Shown in pieces: positions 57,201 to 64,000 of a stretch of 64,000 nucleotides of DNA (position 1 is its first letter; each line of letters starts with the position of its first letter). A model generated the notes under the pieces. That model saw only the letters and a program-made list of their open reading frames with translations. It was not told the DNA's origin and did no database searches. The stretch is from Pristionchus mayeri (lineage: Eukaryota; Nematoda; Chromadorea; Rhabditida; Neodiplogasteridae). The DNA lies in the NCBI GenBank assembly GCA_036245805.1, contig BTRK01000005.1, positions 24,593,474 through 24,657,473 of the forward strand, written 5' to 3'. Position numbers and translations under genes: made by a program.

Positions 57201-58887
57201 ACCCAAGTGACTACTTTTGACCCAGTACCTTGGGTCAAAATTTTTTTCTAAAAATCCAAAATCGATCATTAAAAAAATATTCAGGATTTTTAGAAAATGT
57301 TAGTCACTTGGGTACTGTAGAATCAATTGGACACGATTTCAGGACTTTAAAAAATAAAGCCAGTTCGCGATATTCGGGGTTACGGTAGTGATATACGGTA
57401 TCTCGGGGTACTGTACTATCGATTGGTTATGGTACTTAGTCTTGACCTACCCATGACCTACTATCGATTTTCACCATGACCCCCTATATGTTGTAGGGGG
57501 AGTGCATTCCCGGGAAAGCACTCCCCCGAGCGGCTCGTTCACAGCTATGACCAGAGTTTTGGTTGGCTCCAGACGGCTCCACTCACGCTCTTCTAATACG
57601 GTATAATTATCCGCGCTAGTTCAGCCTAAGCATGCCCAACATGTAACTGCGTAGCAACCCCCTCCCATGTTAATTAACGTGGGATGGGGCTGCTACGCAA
57701 TTTCTCATTCTCAACTAGAGAACACCAGACAGTGTAACGAAAAATTGGCTTGGGTGCACGTAGCGCGGAGGAGTAGAAGAGCGTGTCCACTTAGAAAAAA
57801 AAAGTTTTCATGTATACTGCCCCCGAGGAAAGTACTAAAATTACGCGAGTATGGTTCCCGAGGTATAATTTCATGCTGATTCCACCTGTCTATTTCATTC
57901 CCGTAAACTGTCAAAACAATGCATCTTCTATGCCGGAACATAGCACTTGTAATAACAACTCTTCACGAAATGGCAACAATTTTTCATCACAGGGGTTACG
58001 AACCCACACCCTTTGAATTAAAGTCTCATACCTTTGCCACTACATTAACGCCGCTACTGCTTTATTGAGGGAACAGACTGATAGTTCTGGTGAGAGCGAC
58101 ATATTGTGCAAACAATACGGTTTCACGGCCCTCCGCTCCCCCTCTTTAGAAACGGTCATGAATGGGCGGGGCGTCATGAATGGTTTTCGCTAGGGGGCCA
58201 CATTTGAATATTACTTCCCGCGGCAAGCGGGAAATTTGATTTCTGGGCGGTTGCTTTGCGGTAGGCGTGGTTGAGCGGCTCTGATTGCTCAGAATTTAGA
58301 CTCCGCCCAGGAAACCGCGTGCAGGTGCGCTGTTTTCATATTTACGCTCCATTGCCCAAAGCTGAGCGAAAAAAGCTTTTGCGAAATCAATGTTGTTAAT
58401 GTCAACCGATTTCAATCACTACACTTGTTTGTTTGGCCCTAAACAGAATTTGACGGACTGCCGGAAATAGGTGTCGGCCCATCATACATATGCCGGTAAT
58501 TTCGTAGGGTATATATCTCGAATACTTCAAAGCGTAAGTATCTATCTCAATTTTGCGAGAAGTTATGATGATTTTAAATTTGGTGCTAAACTTTTGTTCG
58601 CTATTGTAATTCGACAAATGAATTATTATGATCAATTGAAGGTTGGAGAGATGAAAGAGCGTCAAATGAATGAAGTATATATGATGGAGCAGTACAATAT
58701 GAAATACGGTGACAACAAAGAAGAGGTAGCAAGTAGGCAATGCTCAGTCATCAGATGACAAGCAGTTCAGAATATTCTTTGAGGTGGAAATGGAGGTAGA
58801 TGTGGCGGACGAAGTGATTGGCAGAGGGGGTAGAAACCATGCTGAGTCTATTTCCCTCTCAGCTCTCCTTGACAAGCTTAAATTGCG
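36255..58887 (+). CDS. PAXBP1/GCFC-like gene, 5' part, giant transposon-filled introns
   Basis: Homologue of PAXBP1 (GC-rich sequence DNA-binding factor family), nuclear; linked to chromatin and splicing functions. Exons: 36255-36408, 36492-36664, 46552-46670, 51243-51377, 51487-51553, 51594-51674, about 58642-58725 and 58748-58887. Phases match at every junction. Family features in order: MFRK start, ILSFDDEEGADDNFEIKKSK, basic helix QRRQKKLEERAAREF, GSIPDSRAVYEAKKKREEL, PSDYIPLDED, RLIREEDDDDSDHEI, FYSAKAERREEE, IDEWERMQIEKA, VYMMEQYNMKYGDNKEE, ISLSALLDKLKLR. The GCFC core domain lies beyond 58.9 kb, outside the window. Introns are about 9.9, 4.6 and 7.0 kb. Doubtful points: the 40-nt intron 51554-51593 could instead hide a 1-nt frameshift, the acceptor before 58642 is weak, and the gap 58726-58747 is only 22 nt. 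It may be intact or a recent pseudogene. Confidence 0.75.
37230..37305 (+). ncRNA. tRNA-like (Pol III A and B box) segment, left arm
   Basis: A-box-like TGGCTCAATCGGG at 37242-37254 and B-box-like GGTTTGATCCC at 37285-37295, about 43 bp apart as in tRNAs. Stems do not fold well, so this is a tRNA-derived SINE head or pseudogene, not a working tRNA. Confidence 0.45.
37760..37835 (-). ncRNA. tRNA-like segment, right arm
   Basis: Inverted partner with A box TGGCTCAATCGGG (37823-37811) and a consensus-like B box GGTTCGATCCC (37780-37770). It keeps a better B box than the left arm. Confidence 0.5.
38773..41105. repeat. Very large palindrome, arms about 1 kb
   Basis: 38773-39776 and 40087-41105 are inverted copies of each other (aggatcattcagacagtctt ... 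gacaaccttccttataggtg), with about 310 bp between. An extra partial arm follows at 41110-41300. It contains the ctctcagatagtcactcata motif related to the 45-bp array. No coding region; lies in PAXBP1-like intron 2. Confidence 0.88.
42545..42969 (+). pseudogene. Coding-like fragment inside the inverted-repeat element
   Basis: Two open stretches without a good start. One is about 42550-42717 (RELRSHLHACEKEKGQLK..., ending KWKISRAKADTKTIS). The other is about 42736-42969, ending DHDDEEIMYAHKTVRCEDV...TNTDITT and a stop. The amino-acid and base composition look coding and differ from the AT-rich flanks. It could be a decayed element gene or a captured host exon. Function unknown. Confidence 0.35.
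43441..44522 (+). mobile_element. 5'-truncated RTE LINE copy, 11-bp duplication
   Basis: Open frame of about 350 aa with reverse transcriptase motifs GVRQGDTISPKLF and FADDIVLL, then the RTE C-terminal region (RRAKHRWAGHVLRRDD, RPPGRPPARWRD). 3' tail taagtaactaagtaaagtaa. Flanked by the exact 11-bp repeat GTTCTGTTCGC at 43430-43440 and 44523-44533, which fixes both ends. Truncated within the reverse transcriptase, hence inactive, but its frame is intact, suggesting a recent insertion. It is a different RTE family from 9838-12547. Confidence 0.88.
45340..45668. mobile_element. CACGGTG-terminus element, copy 3 (TTTAA duplication)
   Basis: Same ends as 20660-20993 (CACGGTGTGACA ... TGTCACACCGTG). 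5-bp duplication TTTAA at 45335-45339 and 45669-45673. A long G run precedes the right end. Confidence 0.83.
45674..46187. other. No gene recognised (PAXBP1-like intron 2)
   Basis: Only a 99-aa frame without motifs. Nothing supported. Confidence 0.4.
46194..46466. mobile_element. CACGGCCCCC-terminus MITE, copy 1 (TATATA duplication)
   Basis: TIR CACGGCCCCCGGAGCATCGA / complement; 6-bp flanks TATATA at 46188-46193 and 46467-46472. Lies 85 bp upstream of PAXBP1-like exon 3. Confidence 0.7.
47187..47501. mobile_element. CACGGCCCCC-terminus MITE, copy 2 (CGCACG duplication)
   Basis: Same TIR as 46194-46466. Flanked by CGCACG at 47181-47186 and 47502-47507, confirming a 6-bp duplication, which the TATATA copy alone could not. 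Confidence 0.75.
48307..49047. mobile_element. hAT MITE, 8-bp duplication ATGAGGAC
   Basis: Ends CAGGGGTGGGCGGAAA and TTTTCCGCCCAACCCTG, the classic hAT terminus. Exact 8-bp duplication ATGAGGAC at 48299-48306 and 49048-49055. Many internal copies of ccggaaaa/ttttccgg near both ends. Confidence 0.88.
49759..49974 (+). CDS. Small candidate secreted peptide, 71 aa
   Basis: N-terminus MFFHCLLLIFVVLFNHSLVA looks like a signal peptide. The rest has two Cys (CHSC) and a PPPNQTAE sequon. A ttatccag acceptor lies about 11 nt before the ATG. It sits inside a transposable element within a host intron, so it may well be spurious. Confidence 0.25.
   Translation: MFFHCLLLIFVVLFNHSLVANVKKSTIQSTCHSCLEIPSPSLMIYQPPPNQTAELIKFKKIMIKFNNRVLS
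50071..50319. mobile_element. TTAA-flanked MITE, about 249 bp (inverted copy of 19641-19891)
   Basis: TTAA at 50067-50070 and 50320-50323. Sequence is the reverse complement of the 19.6-kb copy with few differences (tagaacgggttctaatcag shared). A diverged third copy ends at about 49340. Confidence 0.75.
50394..51240. other. No gene recognised (intron)
   Basis: Unique-looking intronic sequence. A short inverted pair (atccgggtttaatc / aacccggtttccgg, 50420-50465) is the only structure noticed. Confidence 0.4.
51849..52361. mobile_element. CTCCGG-terminus MITE, larger relative of 2127-2300
   Basis: CTCCGGCTTTTCAACGACAG start and the CCTTGAATATCCGGAG end, TA on both sides. Inner arms gaggagccaatctacgaactc / gagttcgtagattggctcct make it a near-complete palindrome. 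Confidence 0.7.
52880..53464 (+). CDS. LINE ORF1 protein, 194 aa
   Basis: N-terminal ORF of the LINE. It has a helical region (DQKIVSDLVTYSGSDECKKA), a basic KSRPLKIAFESKALRDSF block resembling the RNA-binding part of ORF1 proteins, a charged ELERDARKEAVKKN-type helix and a Ser/Pro-rich tail. The frame is intact. ORF2 begins in another frame just downstream. No zinc knuckle is visible. Confidence 0.6.
   Translation: MDGDSFLYESKGLEQDQKIVSDLVTYSGSDECKKAFSEGKVKFHRHPSDRPPKSRPLKIAFESKALRDSFLSGIRSKAGRPPPLVSPSSFVRRDLTPHQLQLERDARKEAVKKNLECRQIVCGVRDYSLITYRNPRPLPPNYGTPRGSRGQNSPADDSTPDDGSSSAGATSASSSAPAKASHVTIRATIKKQPV
53746..54065. mobile_element. Solo LTR, 320 bp, TTAAT duplication
   Basis: Begins TGTTATGTCC and ends CTATACAACA (TG...CA), flanked by TTAAT at 53741-53745 and 54066-54070. 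An AATAAA lies near 53835. Removal rejoins LINE codons to read SDSLLINSYHDYFVFRND. No internal LTR-element sequence, hence a solo LTR, family unknown. Confidence 0.75.
56880..57440. repeat. taccataaccaatcgatag / taccgta inverted repeats
   Basis: Blocks 56975-57230 and 57290-57440 are inverted relatives (gggtactgtagaatcaattg against caatcgattctacagtaccc). These are the internal arms of the foldback element. Confidence 0.6.
57985..58055 (-). ncRNA. tRNA-like remnant
   Basis: On the minus strand, A-box-like TAGTGGCAAAGG (58042-58031) and B-box-like GGTTCGTAACC (58004-57994). Spacing is a few bp short for a tRNA and the stems are poor, so probably a tRNA-derived repeat. Confidence 0.3.
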
Positions 58888-59690
58888 GTAAGTATTCTCC
58901 ATCGGAAAGTGCTTTCATTTTTGATGATGTTAGTGAGTAACTTTTTAGTAAGTTTTTTGTCCTGACATGCAAAGTCATGTTTCCCAATTCGGAATCTGCA
59001 CAACATTCAGTGGTCGAAAAGGCATGTCACAAAAATTATGAGAAATGGGCGCGTTTCTAAAATTTTAGTATGAGATTATTGAAAATGGGTACTTTCTCAC
59101 AAATTTAGACAAAAAAATTATTAAAACATGGGTACGTTTTCAACTTTTGCTCTGATCCGAACTCCAAAACAGGGCACGTTATGCCATTTCGGACCTACTT
59201 TTCGATCACTGACAAAATTATTCCAAATAATGTGCTATTAAAAAATACCTCCGCAAATATAGTGACCACAGCGTGCCACAACAAGTCAATTTTATGAATC
59301 TTCTTGTGTGAAATCGGCAGTTCTAGAGCCTGTAATCTTTCAAATAATCTGATATGCACCAGAAAAAAAATTCACTTTGCATGAACGCTTTGACAATGAG
59401 TCCTCTTGAACGGCCTACAGTAACACTGAAATCGCATGAGTTTGAGAGAGAGAGGAGTGCCGAAGCCGATTGACCGATTTGCCGAATTGAGTTGATTCTT
59501 TGTCTATTCCGTGACTCAGGAAGTTTGAGCTGTATGCAATTGTCGAAAAGTACTCAATACATGGACTAGCATGTCCACATTTTTGGGGTCGGTCGATAAA
59601 ATCGATATCACTTTTATTTCTGACAAAATTTCAATTCCCCAAAAATTTTTCTAAAACTGCCGCAAATATTATTTGTGATCTGGCTTCTGC
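58888..59690. other. No gene recognised; intron of the PAXBP1-like gene
   Basis: AT-rich, no further PAXBP1-like exon recognised between 58888 and the end of the window. Confidence 0.4.
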
Positions 59691-59696
59691 TTGAGC

Positions 59697-60432
59697 CTTC
59701 CGGGAAGGCTCCCCCCTTCAACTTATAGGGGTCATGTTGAAAATCATAGTAGGTCATGAGGAGGTCAAGACTAAGTACCATAACCTATCGACAGTACATT
59801 ATCGATTGATACCGTATATGGCTACCGTAACCCTCAATTATCGCGAACTGATTTTATTGTTAAAAGTCCTGAAGCCGTGTTCAATCGATTCTACAGTACC
59901 CAAGTAACTACCGTAACCAAGTTCCTTATTCAAAATAAAAAAAATTCAAAATCAATATAGTAAAATTATTTTAAAGTATCCTAGCATATAACTCTTTATA
60001 GAATCATTTTAAGATCGATTCTGTAGAATCAAGATCTGTAGAATCATTTTAGGATTTTTGAAAAAAGTTTGAAATTTTTAAGGAACTGGATCTGACCCAA
60101 GGTACTGGTCACTTGGGTACTGTAGAATCAATTGAACAAGGTTTCAGTACTTTTTAAAAATAAAGTCAGTTCGCGATGTTCGAGGTTACGGTGGTAATAT
60201 ACGGGTATTGTATACTATCGATTGGTTATGGTAATTTGACTTTTTGGGAAAAAACTCAATTCGCGATAATTGAGGGTTACGGTATCAATCGATAATGCAC
60301 TATCGATTGGTTATGGCACTTAGTCTTGACCTCCCCATGACCTACTATGATTTTCACCATGACCCCCCTATACATGGTAGGGGGGGGGGCTTCCCGGGAA
60401 GGCCCCCCCGGACGGTTCCTGCACAACTATGT
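59697..60432. mobile_element. Foldback element, second copy
   Basis: Arms gaaaatcatagtaggtcatg (59739) and catgacctactatgattttc (60337), ends with cttcccgggaagg. The same taccataacc / ggttatgg, gtatacggt-like and cttgggtactgtagaatca blocks as 56950-57552. Confidence 0.65.
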
Positions 60433-60480
60433 TCCCAATTGGTGTAACATAGCCTGAAAATCGATTTCAATCTTCATCTA

Positions 60481-61828
60481 CAGTCGCGCCGGAAAGTCAC
60501 CGTACACTTTTTGAATTTGTTGTATCTTTTTGCCCAGGAAATGCACCATTCTGGCACTCAGGTATGATGTACCAAATCCATCGGAGATTATGACCATGGT
60601 ATTATGGTATGACTTCATCGCATAGTTATTGCGTAGTGATGACGCAATCAATCTGCACTTTTTCAAAACGGCATTATTCTTATTTAGATTTTTACCTGCT
60701 GGCCAAACTTTCTGAAGTTAGAGATATGACCGAGGCCTACCTAGAATAAATTTTTGAAGGTGCTGCTCGGTCGCACATTTGCTGCAGCGAAGCTGCAAAA
60801 ACAGGGTCTGAAATTCGGAACTCGGCTTCTAGAGTAGCTAGAGACCCGTTCAAAGCATCAAAATAATCGCCATCATGAGTACACATGATCCTGAGAATAT
60901 GAATACGATAACTCATAATTTGCACTCAGGGCATGAAAAAATCACTTTTTTTGCATGACCATTTTTTGGACATCCATAACTTTACGGAAAAGTTTAGTAA
61001 AAATCTGATTTTTATCTGGTAATGTTCAAAATGTATTGGAGAACCGAATTCCAACTTTTTAGAGCGATTGGATATCTTTACCACCCGCGGTGTGCGTTTT
61101 TAGGAGGTATACTAGGGTCGGGAAACACCTTGTTTACCCCTATGGGCGAGAGAGTGCAGACAACGAGAGTGCGTAAACAGGGTGTTTTCCGACCCTAGTA
61201 TACCTCCGAAAAACGCACGCCGCGGGCTGGAAAGATATCCAAACGCTCTAAACAGTTGGAATTCAGTTCTTCAATACATTTTGAACATTACCAGATAAAA
61301 ATCAGATTTTTACTCAACTTTTCCGTAAAGTTATGGATGTCCAAAAAATGGTCATGCAAAAAAGTGATTTTTTCATGCCCTGAGGGCAAATTATGAGATA
61401 ACGTATTCATATTCTCAGGATCATCTGGAATCATGATGACGATCATTTTGATGCTTTGAACGGGTCTCTAGCTACTCTAGAAGCCGAGTTCCGAATTTCA
61501 GATCCTGTTTTTGCAGCTTCGCTACAGCAAATGTGCGACCGAGCAGCACCTTCAAAAATTTATTCTGGGTAGGCCTCGGTCATATCTCCAGTCATATAAA
61601 GTATGGCGAACAGGAAAAAATCTATGAAAGAATAATGCCGTTTTGAAAAAGTGCTGATTGATTGCGTCATCACTACGCAATAACTATGCGATGACGTCAT
61701 ACCGCGATACCATGATCATAATCTCCGATGAGTTTGGTACATCACACCTTAGTCCCAGGATAATGAATTTCATGGGCAAAAAGATACAACAAATTCAAAA
61801 AGTGTACGGTGACTTTCCGGCGCGACTG
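60481..61828. mobile_element. Tc1-like giant palindrome, 1.35 kb
   Basis: Ends CAGTCGCGCCGGAAAGTCAC and its complement, TA on both sides. The two halves are near-perfect inverted copies (about 660 bp each), so the element is almost all arm. CAGT...ACTG with TA is the Tc1 pattern. No transposase. Confidence 0.82.
61112..61198. mobile_element. 87-bp CTAGGGT MITE at the palindrome centre
   Basis: CTAGGGTCGGGAAACACC / complement with TATA flanks, centred exactly in the Tc1-like palindrome. Similar ends to 63437-63649. Confidence 0.6.
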
Positions 61829-61973
61829 TAAACATATTACCTGGTTCAAAAACTTTAGCGTAGAGAAAAAGATGCAGAATACTTTCCTGTTATACTGTAT
61901 ATCTATCACTCAACACGAGGTGCAAAAGAAATGTTTATTTCTCCGATGAAGTAATCTCACTCCAGTCCATTAC

Positions 61974-62908
61974 GGGGGGGGGGGGTGACAAAACGACAAC
62001 GACATAACGGCAAGCGACAAAACGGCAACGGAGCATAATTCAATGGGGAGTTGCCCTAGAACATCGGCAATGGTCTGTATCATATCAGTATATTTTATCA
62101 GTTTTTATTTTAAAAAAACATGATCTTTGATCGTTTGGGGGTCGACGACAAAACGGCAACGAGCCATAAAATGTCTCAGAATCATCCTACAGATCTCGGA
62201 TCGGTACCAATCGATAGCTAATTATCTGCTCTATCCATTCGACATCTGATCTTTGAACTTTTACCAACAGACGACAAAACGGCAACGAGCTGTAACACCA
62301 CTCAGAACCATCCCACAGCTCTTGGGTAGGTAAAAATCGATAGCAAAAGATGTATTCTATTCACTTGACATTCGAACTTTGATGATTTACCATCTGACGA
62401 CAAAACGGCAACGAGCCATAACACTACTCAGACCCGTCCAGAAGCTCGCGGAAACGGAGTTATGGCTCGTTGCCGTTTTGTCGTCAGTTGGTTAAAGATC
62501 AAAGATTAGATACCGAATGGATAGAGAAGATAATTTGCCATCGATTGGTACCTACCCGAGAGCCGTGGGATGATTCTGGGTGGAATTACAACTCGTTGCC
62601 GTTTTGTCGTCGGTTGGTAAAAGTTCAAAGATCATTTGTCGAATAGATATAGCAGATCATTGGCTACCGATTGGTACCGATCCGAGAGCTGTAGGATGTT
62701 TCTGAACCGATTTATGGCACGTTGCCGTTTTGTCGTCAACCCCCGAAAGATCAAAGATCATTTTTTAATAAAATCAATTAAAATACACTGGTATGATAGA
62801 TACCATTCCCGATGTTCTAGGACAACTCCCCACTGAGTTATGCTCCTTTCCCTTTTGCCGCTTGCCGTTATGTCGTTGCTGTTTTCTCACCCCCCCCCCC
62901 CCCCCCCC
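61974..62908. mobile_element. Mutator-like foldback element, 9-bp duplication GTCCATTAC
   Basis: Starts with a G run then TGACAAAACGACAACG and ends with CGTTGC...TTTTCTCA and a C run. Exact 9-bp duplication GTCCATTAC at 61965-61973 and 62909-62917. Inside, gacgacaaaacggcaacgag recurs about every 125 bp (62146, 62270, 62397), then inverted (62462, 62590, 62715). A 9-bp duplication fits MULEs. No transposase. Confidence 0.75.
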
Positions 62909-63052
62909 GTCCATTACTCATCCCCCTGTGAGTTGCCGAATAGTGAAAAGGTATGGGTGCTATCGACAACCTTGCATTAGAAGTCGGCACAAATCTAGGA
63001 CATCACAGGAAGTCCAAACCCAGGTGCCTCGGATCATTGGTCGAGCTCCCTA

Positions 63053-63130
63053 TCACGGATCTCCTGTAATAATGCGGGAACCGATGCGACAGGAAAATAT
63101 TTTGATTCATGGATTTCGCTGAAAGCAGAA
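63053..63130 (+). mobile_element. TCACGGATCTCC end, TCACGGG family, fragment
   Basis: TA followed by TCACGGATCTCCTGTAATAA matches the 2382 and 22536 termini. The opposite end was not found. Confidence 0.5.
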
Positions 63131-63436
63131 TGACTGCCTAAAGCGAGGTTGAGGAACACGCCTATCAACTTAGTTTTTTTTAAATTTGCTTGCTTTGACC
63201 TGCCACTTTGGAAGGCTGTATCTCGGTCAATGTTCGAGCTACAGCGTCCGCATTTTCCCAATCGACGCGTATTCGGATCATATACAAAAAATTGCACTTA
63301 TGCTAAGTGCAGAAATTACGTCCTCACATTGTTTTGTTCCAAAAACTGATCTACCGATCATGATTGACCTTTCATTGTGAAAAAACTCGAATTTTATCGT
63401 GGATTTGGATTCCTCACCCCGGAATTGAGGTACGTA

Positions 63437-63649
63437 CTAGAGTGGCTGAAATGGATCAACGGGTCGCTATTTAGAGGGCCTCGGCAGATCAGAGACGGAT
63501 GAGACGGTTAACGGTCCCTTCTGGCAGTCCTACCCTCCTCTATTCACTTTGGAGAGAGAGACTCTCGTCTCTCTCTCCCTCCCCTCACGGATGACCCGTA
63601 TGAGAGAGTAAACAAGACGGTTAACCGTGATCCATTTCAGCCACCCTAG
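63437..63649. mobile_element. CTAGAGTGGCTG MITE, 213 bp
   Basis: CTAGAGTGGCTGAAATGGAT start, complement ATCCATTTCAGCCACCCTAG end, flanked by TACGTA on both sides (TA or 6-bp duplication). Confidence 0.7.
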
Positions 63650-63824
63650 TACGTACATCGTTCATTTGTCCGATCATGTTTTAGTATCATACCGCCACTC
63701 AGTAGGGAGAACCTGAACTTTTTTCTAATTGTTGGATAACAACACATCTAGGATAATATCTCGGCTGTATTTTATGTAAATGAACATTTTAGGGCCGTCA
63801 TTACGAAGCTCTCGATGTGTTCTA

Positions 63825-64000
63825 TTAGGTTGTTGCATAAGTCCTGTCCGATTTGGAAGCCTCTAACCACAGATGAAAAAGCATGGCCAATAGACCTACC
63901 ATAGGAACCCTATTTTGGGAATTAGATTTTGACACAAAATTAATGTGGTGTATTCTCTATGATCCTATGACCCTTTTCAGCCAAACATGCGTTGGGGAAT
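63825..64000 (+). mobile_element. mariner TIR and element, cut by window end
   Basis: TA then TTAGGTTGTTGCATAAGT at 63825 is a typical mariner terminus. The element continues past the window, so the partner end is unseen. Confidence 0.65.

Larger units (their letters stand above)
52480..57552. mobile_element. Foldback element split by the CR1/jockey-type LINE
   Basis: The left arm 52480-52566 (tagctgtgaacgggggattg, gcgaaaatcgatagtaggtc) is inverted at 57440-57552. Between 56950 and 57440 lie internal inverted repeats rich in taccataaccaatcgatag and taccgta. A second, more complete copy is at 59697-60432. Confidence 0.6.

Noticed and set aside
57985..58055. Functional tRNA gene on the minus strand
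   Set aside because: Box spacing is too short and stems are poor.

Overview
Organism. This is eukaryotic DNA, most likely from a rhabditid-type nematode. The two clearest host genes have short GT...AG introns, several of 40-47 nt, with TTTCAG-like acceptors. A spliced-leader-like acceptor (ttcag) sits 3 nt before one start codon. LINEs, mariner and CACTA-like elements fill the rest. There are no bacterial features. The species is inferred and not proven.

Host genes. (1) A complete 229-aa tetraspanin lies on the minus strand (7951-6405, 7 exons). (2) The 5' part of a PAXBP1/GCFC-like gene runs on the plus strand from 36255 to at least 58887. Seven or eight small exons join in phase across introns of about 9.9, 4.6 and 7.0 kb that are packed with transposons. 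(3) A partial NADAR/YbiA-like gene lies on the minus strand (24115-23735). (4) A few small candidate ORFs are reported with low confidence.

Mobile DNA. 1-5.2 kb: several TIR elements. 8.5-12.9 kb: an RTE LINE inside a mariner inside a palindromic 45-bp array. 13.6-16 kb: CT-rich DNA, a heat-shock-element-like cluster and an ~120-bp minisatellite. 18.4-21.9 kb: a CR1/jockey-type LINE interrupted by four DNA elements whose removal restores its reading frame. 25.1-30.7 kb: a CACTA-like element with a spliced transposase gene and a nested relative. 32.1-35.9 kb: a hAT-like element (8-bp duplication) carrying an uncharacterised protein gene. 36.8-41.1 kb: two very large palindromes. 41.9-45.3 kb: an inverted-repeat element with a 5'-truncated RTE copy. 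48-50.4 kb: an inverted-repeat element with a hAT MITE. 52.5-57.5 kb: a foldback element with a nearly full CR1/jockey LINE containing a solo LTR. 59.7-62.9 kb: foldback, Tc1-like and Mutator-like palindromes. The window ends in a mariner terminus.

How it fits together. The 36-59 kb half is essentially one host gene whose introns collected transposons. The rest is a nested transposon cluster around a tetraspanin and a NADAR-like gene. The most useful observations are the candidate ultra-short introns (22, 23 and 30 nt), a CACGGTG-ended element family with 5-bp duplications, the LINE that recorded four separate DNA-element insertions, and the hAT-like element with its spliced protein gene. Coordinates and duplications were read by eye.
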